A stretch of 64,000 nt of DNA from the NCBI GenBank assembly GCA_009739215.1, contig VSJF01000010.1:248001-312000 (forward strand), given 5' to 3'. The first letter of the stretch is position 1; each line of letters opens with the position of its first letter. The notes below the pieces were generated by a model. That model was not told the DNA's origin and ran no database searches. It worked only from the letters and a program-made list of their open reading frames with translations. Positions 10,921-20,644 of this stretch are shown here, in pieces. Position numbers and translations under genes: made by a program. This stretch comes from Floccularia luteovirens. Taxonomy: Eukaryota; Basidiomycota; Agaricomycetes; Agaricales; Squamanitaceae.

Positions 10921-11137
10921 GCGGCACAGATGACACCATACAGCCTGAAACGCCTGGCTGTCCCCTCCTCTGTAACTGACCTCAGAGAGACCCCGACAGG
11001 TGGTTTGTAACCTGTGTGATAGTGTAACCTATCATCGCGCTAGGGAAATCTGACTGGCAACAACCAACCATTCCCTAATCCAGACACCCCAACGACAAGA
11101 CCAGTAAATGACAACGTATAAACCCCTAACGATAACA

Positions 11138-11360
11138 CCAATCATAAGGTATAGCAAACTCCCTATAATTTGTTGGAACTCTGAGTGCAGCTGTGGAGTA
11201 TATAGACCTTCATTTGGATGACAGTGAGTTCCAGAGACCACAGCTCACAATGCAGCATGCTGCAAGTAGGTTTGTATGATACTCTTCCACTCAAGCCAAT
11301 ATGCTCCAGCAAATACAAAGGAAACAGCTTTGAATACTGTAGTGCTGCATGTTTCATTTG
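11138..11360 (-). pseudogene. Ty1/copia reverse transcriptase fragment
   Basis: The minus frame reads SEFQQIIGSLLYLMIG, nearly identical to the RT segment at 4770-4850 of the other copia copy, and ends exactly at LTR C2. Upstream frames are stopped. It comes from a second copia copy or a displaced piece. Confidence 0.6.
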
Positions 11361-11686
11361 ATAAAAGTTGGTTGTTGGTGAGCTACAAATTAATGTATTT
11401 CAGCACAATATTCAACTCAGTGTAAAGACACTATCAATGACATATAAGGCTCACATAGACATTATCATGAACAACATTCAGACTAGTCACTTATAGAGTG
11501 GGCAAATCCACACTGCTTCTACCAGTTAAGGGAGCTGTGGGAGAGCCACTTTACAAGGATAAGAGCTTAAGTTGCTTGTCATCATCAGTCATCACTATGA
11601 GGGAGACATCAATGACTGGCAATCAGGGCTCATAACCTATTGAGCAGCCATCTGTGTAGTACACAGTGATAGGAACTTAAGCTTCT

Positions 11687-12907
11687 TGTTATGACCTTAT
11701 CCGGACTCCATGTATATCCCTGGACTTTAGGCTATGCACATAAGCGCATTCCCACCTTATTTGTTACTTTCCCATACACATTTTATATATGACTCGCATT
11801 TTGGTTCTTTTAACTTGTAGTGACTTGTATAGGCTTCTAAATGACTAGTAGATACTTCTAGTATGACTCTGAGCTGACTCAGTAGCTTACTTAGCAAGCA
11901 TGCACAATATGTTATTATTAGAAGTAGCATACTTATATTCAAGTAGCATGAAACTACAGACAAGCCTTAGCTTGATCTTAGTTTTGAGTACTTGCAATAC
12001 ATTTGCTATTACCGTTTGAGGGTTATACGTCATCAGTTCACTGGTCTCGTCAGTTGAGGTATCTGGGTTAGGGAATGGTTGGTTATTGCCAGTCAGATTT
12101 TCCTAGTGCAATAATAGGTTACACTATTCACATAGGTTACAAACCACCTGTTGGGGTCTCTCTGAGGTCAGTTACAGAGGAGGGAACAGCCAGGCATTTC
12201 AGGCTATACAGGTGTCATCCGTGCCACTATATACAATGATCTTGCCATTCTAGACAAGGGAGGGAGAGTCACTTAGAATGTTACAATGGTAACAGAGTAA
12301 TCAGCCTATATTAGAGGATACTCGAAACTAAGATCAAGCTGAGGCTTGTCTGTAGTTTCACGCTACTTAAATACAAGTACGCTACTTCTAAATATAACCT
12401 ATTGCGCAATTGCTCAGTAAGCTATGAGTCAATGTGGAGTCATACAGAAGTATCTACAAGTCATTTAGAAGCCTATACAAGTCACTATGAGTTATAAGAA
12501 GCAAAGTATGAGTCAGATACAAAACGTGTATGGGAAAGTAGTAAGTGAGGTGGGAACGCATTGCGCACACGTTCTAAAGTCCAAGGAGATAGCGCATATC
12601 CAGATAAGATCATAACATTTGCTTTATACTCTGTTACCTCTGGTTAATCTCCCTCCTCTGTCTAGGATGGCAGGACAAGTTGTAATAACAGCATGGGTGA
12701 CACTGTACATGCTGAAATGCCTGTGTGTTCTTCCTGTGTAACTGACCTCAGAGAGACCCCTGACAAGTGGTTTGTAACTCGTATAGTGGAGTAATCTTAC
12801 TATTGTGCCAGAGAAATCTGACTGGCAAAACCATCAACTGTTCCCTTACTCAGACAGCCAAACAATGAGATAGCAAACGATGATGTACAAAACCCCTAAC
12901 AGTAACA
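11687..12907 (-). repeat. LTR, family C, copy C3, inside A5 and interrupted by C4
   Basis: It begins TGTTATGACC and ends CAGTAACA. A perfect 5-bp target duplication CTTCT is present at 11682-11686 and 12908-12912. Net length without C4 is about 605 bp. Confidence 0.9.
12007..12617 (+). repeat. LTR, family C, copy C4, innermost insertion
   Basis: This 611-bp copy is in the same orientation as C1, with a perfect 5-bp target duplication TTTGC (12002-12006 and 12618-12622). Its first bases are TATTACC instead of TGTTACC. It lies wholly within C3, in opposite orientation to it. Confidence 0.9.
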
Positions 12908-13214
12908 CTTCTTACCTTGTGCTTACTTAATCACACACTTAGTCAGTATACTACTACTATCCAGAAAGGACTGAATATATTCATATGTAAAGAGTGTCCT
13001 TATATACAGCTTTACTATATGTACATATTTGGCATAGTAGGTCCATGTGCTGTTCTACATAATTACATGTCTAACTTATAGAACCTTGTAGAAGGTTGTA
13101 GAATATGCTTAGTCATATAGCACGTGACATAGGGCATAGATGGATGTAGTCATGTGACTTATCACCTGACAAATTATATAATCCATCATATGATCATGCT
13201 GTCACAATAGTGTT

Positions 13215-13640
13215 TCACTTGATGGTCCACCAGGTGAGATATAGTATGGGGCACTTAAGCCCTTATTCTCCTCAATTCCACCTTCTGTTTCCTTGTAGCT
13301 TGTCATAATGATTTCTGTATGTCCCTAATAGAGTAGAGAACTTATTCTTCATCTGTGATGTAACACCTTGAGGATCCAACTCATAATGATAAGGCCATAC
13401 AACCTGGGCAATACGTTTGAAAACAGATGACTTTGATTCACCAGAAGTATTCTAAGTGAGTCAGAGAATTAACTTGTGAGGTTTAGTATAAAAGTATTAT
13501 AATATACTCACCTCTTGTGGACTTGTCTTCCCAAAGAGGACTTTATGGTTCTCTGGCTTTTCTATTTCAGAAATAAACATATAGACTACACTAGAATTGT
13601 TGTTGTTCCATGGAAGTTGTTGAGGGAGACTATGAGGATT
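13215..13640 (-). pseudogene. Relic of a Myb/SANT-like domain protein (transposon-associated type)
   Basis: Minus-strand exons can be joined across a normal intron (GTGAGT...TTAG near 13453-13515). The upstream piece includes ENHKVLFGKTSPQE; the downstream piece includes SVFKRIAQVVWP and QMKNKFSTLLGTYRNHYDKL. The spacing of W, NK, L and Y residues is like the Myb/SANT-like domain that accompanies Harbinger-type elements and their fungal relatives. The frame breaks where a TGxG turn is expected. A further minus-strand stretch (13630-13848) contains MARCKATTQAPASSES and may belong to it. Function is not claimed. Confidence 0.35.
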
Positions 13641-13860
13641 TGGAATAGTTTAGTGATGGAGCTGGGTCAATATTAGACTCACTACTAGCAGGAGCTTGGG
13701 TGGTAGCCTTGCACCTGGCCATGGTGCTCTCGAAGGCAAGTTTAACTGATGCTAGCCAGGAGAAAAAGGTCTTGATCAGCATGATCAAGTTATCAATGGC
13801 TGATAAGTTTAAAAAAATAGTATTATAATGTAATATTTTTTGAAACAATGTATTGTTGAA

Positions 13861-15732
13861 ATAAATAGTAGACTTTTAAAAGAGTGGATAGAGTTTATGC
13901 CAAACTGCCTTGAATTAACATGTGTAAATTACTAACAATTTACACTACTTGTTTATGTAAGCAAAAAGCGGAGTGAAACAACTAAACATGATAGATAGGG
14001 CTTATACTGCCCTTGGTTATTCCAACATGTATTACGCTATACAGTAACTTATGTAACTCAACAACATCAACATCAACATCAACAACATCAGGAATACTGA
14101 ACGTGGCTATTGTATGACATGCGCACCAATGGCAATCAAATGTAGGACATTCGGAAAACCAACCGAACACTAAACCGATCCAGTGACCAGTCTGCTTAAT
14201 GTCCTCATCGATCGCGAAGGAACTTTCCTGTCGGTTATCCACCCGTATATGATAATAAACCGTGATCGATCTCATCCCCTCCGAATCTGACAATCATCTA
14301 CCATCGATGTCATCCTTCATGGTCTCACTCTTACTATTACTGAAATTTCTTTCCATGGAACATGTAAATATTATCCCGATTCTGGAAACCATTAGGCCTT
14401 TAGGTCTATCAAGAATCGCTCATCAGAAGGAAAACTTGGAATATTTTGTGGAAAGGCTTTGGTTTTCTTTGAAGAGTGAGTTATGTGATTTCTTATGACC
14501 ACGACTCCCCTAAGTCCGGATCCCTGCACTGTTCTTCGCAGCGTTAAGTCTACTCAACAGTCCTTGAACGTCGACAAGTTCCAACTTCTAAGTACTCCCC
14601 TCCTCTCTCTATATATAAGGAACTTTGTCTCAAGACAGATTTACGGCTAGTTGAATGACGCTGCGGATTATTATCAAATTATGGTAAGATTACTATGATG
14701 AAGCTACAACAATTACAAACAGAGCCCTTCTTTCAATCTAATAGTCAGATATCGCTGTACGTTATGATATTCATAGTGTATATCCAGCGGATATAATTAT
14801 AATCCCAGCACTAATATCTCTGGTCTCTGATGCTTGGAATTTATGGTCTGGGTATGGTCAAAAGGTTGCAGTGTTTACCATAGTGGTCATCCGCATACTG
14901 CATAACGCCGGCCGGTACCACCCATGCAGATCGAGAATCATTCTGGAACATTGTGATTTTGCCCCGCCTAGATATGTACTTATCTAGAATGTTCTGAGTA
15001 GAATTCTCTCTATTTTTTTTGCTGATGGTTTCGGGGTCTTCTTCGCGGCGTCTTATGCAGAGGGCATCGGTTTGTCTTCTGGCTTGTGATGTTCTGCAGG
15101 AAGAGGACTCGACAGTGCGTTTCCACAGATAGCCCAACACCCACCCAACCTACTGGATATATAGAGTTGTGGACATGGACAAAACGTTCTGGACATTACT
15201 CGGCTACTACTCCAGGGTCAATGTACTATTACTTAGTACTTATTTGGTCTCCGCCCTCTTTTGTCATGTCAGTCAATCAATGAGGGAATTGCAAAATGCC
15301 ACATCATGATCAACTGATTGCATAGTTTTCATCGATTTGCTGTGCCATGACCAGTTCAAACTCCTCTCCGGCACTTGAATGTGAAAACTGCCTGTTCATT
15401 TCTCTAACGTCTGTCCCACTATTTAGACCATTTAGATCCTATTCGTTCTTCTATTGATGAGTCACGTATTGCGCAGTTAAACGAAAGAGCAAGCACGACC
15501 TGGTGTAAACCAAAAAGAGGGTGCAAACCAATGGAAGGTGCAGGGATGTTGTCACTCCATATTATGTCAATGAATATTGGGGTTTCACAGAACCATTTGC
15601 CGAGTATCATATCTATGAGGATTAGATGCAACTCCAAATCGTATAAAGTCGAGAGGTTTCTATGGGCTATTCTTCAGTATACTTTCGAGCTCAAGTTCTA
15701 CACCAAGCAAAAGCATCAACTCACTTCTTGCA
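13861..15732. other. Gene-poor stretch with no supported gene
   Basis: Only short open frames occur on both strands (for example minus 13982-14293, minus 14841-15140, minus 15419-15637) and none looks like a known family. A short trinucleotide run (CAACAT/CATCAA) lies near 14060-14090. A TATATATAAGG box at about 14607-14617 is the only promoter-like sign. Confidence 0.4.
14605..14618 (+). promoter_or_regulatory. TATA-like box without an assigned gene
   Basis: CTATATATAAGG is followed about 45 bp later by an ATG (14655) whose frame hits GTAAG after 29 nt. It could be the promoter of a decayed gene. No downstream product was recognised. Confidence 0.25.
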
Positions 15733-16901
15733 ATGGCATCTGTCAGCAAAACTCTCACCATCCAATGGTTCGGTTTCGCACAAGTAAGGATTTATAACAA
15801 ACAATGTGTTCATGCACAATCTTATATTTGAGCAGTTCACAAGGATCCTTTTCTGCTTCCAAAAGCACAATGAACAGAATTATGTCGCATGGTCAGTTTT
15901 TATTCTCCGAGTTATAGCTGATCTGACTATATGCTCGGGCATAAAACAGGAAAGTTATTGACTGCAGACCTGGAAGTGAGTTGCACAGAGAAATTAACTC
16001 TTGACGGTAATTGATCCCATACACAGATGGAACTACAAGCATCACCTACTCTGGTCGCATTGGTTTTGCCCAGAGTGAACTTGTCAGCTTGTCACATTAC
16101 TGTTCTCCATTACAACTCAACTTGTCTGAAGGACTCTGAAAACAATGTCAAAGGAACAGTTTTCCAGGAAGTTCCTGTATGGAGTTTTTTAATGAGCCGT
16201 ACATCAAGATCTCTAATGCATTTTATTAGACTGGAACCCTTAGTCGTCTCGAGACGAGCTCAGATGGCCTTAACGTCTGGGGTGCACCGAGAAAGGATGC
16301 AAGCTATGGCAACTTGATCAAGGCAAGGAACGCAACTTCTACGGGACAAGACATAAGTGTAGGCAAGTCGTGCAGCATGTGAAACCGCTAGCATAAACTG
16401 AAGAAATCAGTACAGGAACCTTGACCAGTGACGGGCCTGAGTATACTATCTTCGAACCCATGTTCTTCTGGAAGGACGTAGGGTACACAACTCTTTCTTA
16501 TGTTGCTATAAATACTGACTTGAATCCATTCGAATTTTTCAGAAGCAACACGACCATCGAGGCAGACTTCCGCCCCACCTTGTTGGCCTATGTTTGTAAT
16601 CAGTATAGACGTAAGGACTATCGCACTATCTGTTTCTGCTATCTTCTAATACATTCCTTATGACAGGGAGCGAGTTGATGAATACCGACTTGACGGATGA
16701 GAGTCCCATCTACACCCAGGATCTGGCCAGCCTCGGTAGTAAGCACCTACCCACTTAACTGTGTATGACATTTATTGATTCTGTTTGTAGCTAACACGAC
16801 GTTGCGTTTATCTGAGAAAGAACAGGTAGGTAAAACAGATGTATGAATTTTGGTTATGACTGAAGTTGCTGTAGGGTGGATTCCAACTCGTCCCTGCCTA
16901 A
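15733..16901 (+). CDS. Multi-exon gene of unknown function
   Basis: I do not recognise the product. A plausible model starts with MASVSKTLTIQWFGFAQ (15733-15783), followed by a GTAAGG...GCAG intron. Further exons contain NEQNYVAWKVIDCRPGN, TTSITYSGRIGFAQ, RNATSTGQ, TSDGPEYTIFEPMFFWKD, NTTIEADFRPTLLAY and ESPIYTQDLASLG, ending GGFQLVPA-stop at 16901. The introns are short with good GT-AG borders, for example GTAGGG...TTTCAG near 16480-16540. The frame between about 16080 and 16170 is hard to join, so either an intron was missed or the gene has a lesion. There is no obvious signal peptide, membrane segment or catalytic motif. It lies between the transposon zone and a P450 relic, which suggests a fast-evolving accessory gene. 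Confidence 0.5.
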
Positions 16902-17269
16902 GTATATCACCTACCAATGGGTGTTGTTTGGTAATACCGAATTTGTCCCTCCTTTACTACGTCATTATGTTTGCCTTTTTCTGAATATACACACTATGTA
17001 AATGAACCCCGATCATTTCATATGGAACTAGTGCGGTCGTTTTAGTAGACCAGAACATCAGTGAGTTGAACAGCACAAGGAAACGTTTGATTCCAGTGAA
17101 AAGTCACTTTGAGTGGAGTTTGTGGAGATATAAATTTGTACATTTGCAATCATGCGTATAGCTGTTTTCAGGACCTGATCATTCGTTTTCGTATCTGTCT
17201 TTTAGCAAGTCTTTCCAAAGTAACTGTTGTATTGCCTGCTTTTAGCTAATGCAACTTATTGAAGTTGCA

Positions 17270-18165
17270 GTTTTTAGACATATAACCACACACCCGGCCA
17301 AAGAAAGGTTCCGCTTTCCGCCTTGGGGATGTTTATTGCAGATGACACCATGCTTACGAACGAAATCCTTAACACTTTGTTAGCGGGACGAGACACAGTA
17401 AGCTACCAAGTACTTATGTTTCATAGTACTCGAATACTGGGAATTTGATAACAAAGACAATAAATACTATAAAGTCTGCTGCTTTCCGAGCATCCAGATG
17501 TCTTTGAAGGGTTACCGCGGGAGGTTCTGGATAAGGGTCGGAGATATCAGACGTGCTACATATGGTAGTATTAGGGAAATGAGGTATATGAGAGCCATGA
17601 TTAATGATAAATACCTTGTTGGAATTTCATCTGACGTGCATCTACCAGAGATCCTCAGACGGTATTCACCTGCATGATCATTGACACCATTTACTTTAGC
17701 AGTGCTTTATCAGTATTGAACTCGTGTCGTAGCCCTTTTCAATGTCAGGTAGACTTGTTCTATATAGATTTTAATTCATTCTGGTTGATTCATTGCTCCA
17801 CGATGCGGTAGAACAACTTGCAAGCCACTGATCCTGCTTTCTGGGCCTGGCGGAAAACCGTTTTATATCTCTGCAAACTAGAAGTGAGTGTGGATGTGCG
17901 TTCCTCGTGTCACTTGCCTTGTTTACAGTTCCATAATGTCTAGATGTTCTTATAGTGTATCTCTGATGCACAGGTGGGCTGATTTATGATGACCAGATGG
18001 TACTATTTTGGACCTTGAAGTCACTGTTTAATCCTATCCCTAGCGCACCTAATGACTCAGGCAGGCCTTTAGATAACCATCTGCAAAAATATTTGGCGAC
18101 AAATCTTTTCATATTCCTACCTTTCAATGCCGGTCCTAGGATTTGCTTGGGTCAACAGGTATGTC
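17270..18165 (+). pseudogene. Cytochrome P450 pseudogene (C-terminal half)
   Basis: The I-helix segment reads EILNTLLAGRDT (near 17360-17395), the K-region pieces read LLSEHPDVF, REMRYMRAM and EILRRYSP (17480-17680), and the heme loop reads [17 protein letters not shown] (about 18109-18160), a full FxxGxRxCxG motif with its cysteine ligand. Between them the frame shifts and stops several times (for example after YIW near 17565), and neither the N-terminal half nor the exon after the heme loop can be found. The motif wording resembles the CYP63/CYP5150-type P450s of wood-decay basidiomycetes. It would have been an ER-bound monooxygenase. It is now a relic, in a region next to transposons. Confidence 0.75.
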
Positions 18166-18229
18166 TTCTCTGTCAAATGGAGGGAGGGTACTTAAACTCC
18201 GCGCGGTGTGGGGATTTGTGAGTTCGCGC

Positions 18230-19397
18230 TGAAAAATATTATTTGGTCCCTATATCGGTTGTTAAATTTTTAGTTTTCACAGTCTCTGATAAGAATATTG
18301 TTTCGGTTTGATTTCCTGTGATATTAGTCTTGTATGCATATGGTGATTCAATGATTATTACACCTTCCACGGCCGAAATTCATCGCTCGCACAGAATATC
18401 TGTTTATTCGTCTATAATAATCAGGGAATCTAGCTTATGAAGCTGCACCGATAAGTACCATGCTTGTCACGGTTCCGACGATTCATAATCTGTGTCATGA
18501 TCATTGCCCTACAAAAATTTGCCATCAAAATACACACAACACCAATTTAGCGTCTTAATTTGAACCTCTTGATACATGAAGGTAAAGATAATTTCATGTT
18601 TCAATTTTTTTTTATATTGCAAAAGAGTAAAGCAGATGTAAATAAGTAAGTACTAAGTTCCAGATAGCTGTCTATAAGCTTATTCATTAAATATTTTACG
18701 TCATCGGATACTAATAATTTTACAGTGGAGTCAAACTAGACTCCCACAGAGGACAACCACCAGGAACACACTGAATCATCATCACCCCTCTCTAGTTAGC
18801 GACAGATATGTAGCTCCTCGTAGTGTGTTGTAGCCATTATAATGTACGAGGCTGAAGCACTGATAAGATGTATTTTTCGCTTACTTCTTTCTTATGTGGC
18901 AGAATGGTATTATGTTCATTCCTTATTCGTTTCTGTTAGTTACTTATGATTCATAAACATCGCTAATCAATACCGCACCCGACATCAGACACCGTCGATA
19001 ATGTAGGAAGTCCAGAGAAAACCCCAGATGGTTAATCCCACGTTGTTATCCAGGATTGATGAGATTTAAACAAATCTCCGATCCATCGCAGACTTATGAT
19101 TAGAGAACAAGGAGGAGCTCGGCTGCCGGTTTTGCGACAATTTTGTTTGAAATTGTGGGGAATTGTGCATCATGTACCACACGGGTCTTATGACAGCAGG
19201 TGGAATCACAGCGATAATACTGTGGACTTGGTGTGAGCCAAATTCATGTTTTCCATCACATGATACCCCCCGGCTGTTGTACTGTGCAAATTTGGGGAAC
19301 GGCAGTCTACTGGATTGAGTTTTGGAGTTTAACGATTGCGGCCTCGTTTCTTTCTAAATGTTAATACACGTTAGCTTCGGTTACAGCCTGTTACAGC
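18230..19397. other. Intergenic, nothing recognised
   Basis: AT-rich sequence with no open frame above about 60 codons and no repeat shared with the left of the window. Confidence 0.4.
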
Positions 19398-20020
19398 ATG
19401 GATCACATGGGACCCTGCGGAACACCATTGAAACATGGTTACGATACGACGAAAATGTTTGGTAAGTTTATATGTATCCGAGTTAGTTAGCTCGATGCTG
19501 AGCGCTGGGTCCTTTCTTTGATGAACTCTCGTTTCTATCATATCCTCTGTATATATTACTTACCTAAACTCTATTGATGTTACTTCCGCAGCTCCATTCC
19601 GTTACCAGCAAAATGAATATTACCGCCCCCGTGATGTTGGAACTAAGCTTCAAGGTATTCGCATTGCCAGATTTGTCTCCAATTACCACTGCACCCAGTT
19701 TGTGATTTCAATCTTTGTTTCGTGAATATTCCTGAAGCAATAAGATAGTTTCTATAGTCAAAACAATAGCAAGATCTAGCAGATACGTACACGCATTTCG
19801 CCTTTATCTTGCGTTCTTCCAGACTCTTTCCACCGGAAATGTATTCTGCTATCGGTTGCCATCACAATCAATTTCCGCATGACTTGGCCGGCCGATGCTC
19901 GCGTAAAGGATGCAGATGGTCAACACTCTTTTTGGTAGTGCGGTCTGTAATAGACTTGTAATGTAAAATTCCCACTAATTAATTTTAGTCTCGTACTACC
20001 AGAGATTCTTAGATTCCTGA
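19398..20020 (+). CDS. Possible small spliced gene of unknown function
   Basis: Starting at ATG 19398, an exon MDHMGPCGTPLKHGYDTTKMF-like ends at a GTAAGT donor. The next exon after TTCCGCAG contains YQQNEYYRPRDVGTKLQ, a third after CTTCCAG contains ILLSVAITINFRMTWPADA, and a last one ends near 20020. The three joins keep frame, giving about 85 residues. The splice signals look real, but the product matches nothing I know and there is no codon evidence beyond this. It could be a decayed gene or chance. Confidence 0.3.
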
Positions 20021-20520
20021 TGACAAGGAGGAATATGACTTCAGCCTGACAATTGTCACTTCAAACCAGTAACTTCATTCACTGGATTACAGTGCCACAC
20101 CACCAGCAGTATCATGAAATTGGACGGTCATTAAGCCTGTGAGTCTCCTCCAAATTCAATTTTTAAGGTCCCATTAGAAATTAATGAAAAAACAGTTTCT
20201 AATTATAATACGAGATCTGTGGGTAAATTTTGATGACCAAAAGCGTTATAATTTTAGAAGTCTTATTGAAATCTTGCTGAACCCATCATTTTTTTGTATT
20301 ACAGCCATGTTTAACTACATACGCTGATGATTTTACGGCTCACTACATCATCTCAGATTGGCCTTCTTTCCTGCATCAAATTAATGTTTATGGAGTAAGC
20401 GCTTTTGTATTCAAAAATGTGGTAACCGTTGATTAAAAAAATAGTAAAAAGATGTTCACATATCCATTTCCGGGAACTGGGGCAATTAAAGCCGCTCCGT
20501 ACGAGCTGGTAAGGATGAGC

Positions 20521-20530
20521 TATATATAAG
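20521..20530 (+). promoter_or_regulatory. TATA box of the MFS transporter gene
   Basis: TATATATAAG lies about 115 bp upstream of the ATG at 20645 on the same strand, in an otherwise gene-free stretch. Confidence 0.5.
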
Positions 20531-20644
20531 TTATGAGAATCGTGAGCCTGACCCTGCACGACACCGAGGACCATTTATTGTTGAGCATGATTGCTTAACT
20601 TTTTATTCTCTTTCTCATTTCAGTCAACCTGTCCGACAGCAAAA

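Larger units (their letters stand above)
7814..11137 (-). repeat. LTR, family C, copy C2, split by a TIR element and by LTR D
   Basis: Three segments (7814-8046, about 9711-9870, 10921-11137) together give about 610 bp and match C1 in reverse. The insertions between them are the TIR element 8049-9710 and LTR D 9871-10920. The terminal TGTTA has become TATTA at 7814. The left flank is copia integrase and the right flank is copia RT, with no shared target duplication, so this LTR sits at a rearrangement junction. Confidence 0.8.
11638..13209 (-). repeat. LTR, family A, copy A5 (outermost of a three-level nest)
   Basis: Family A sequence runs 11638-11686 and resumes at about 12913-13209, giving about 346 bp once C3 is removed. 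The tips are TATTG and CAATA instead of TGTTG and CAACA. No target duplication is visible. Confidence 0.75.

Noticed and set aside
15403..15660. N-terminal half of the P450 sought upstream of the relic
   Set aside because: No PERF, ExxR-upstream or membrane-anchor text could be read between 14 and 17 kb; the frames there belong to the unknown multi-exon gene or to nothing.
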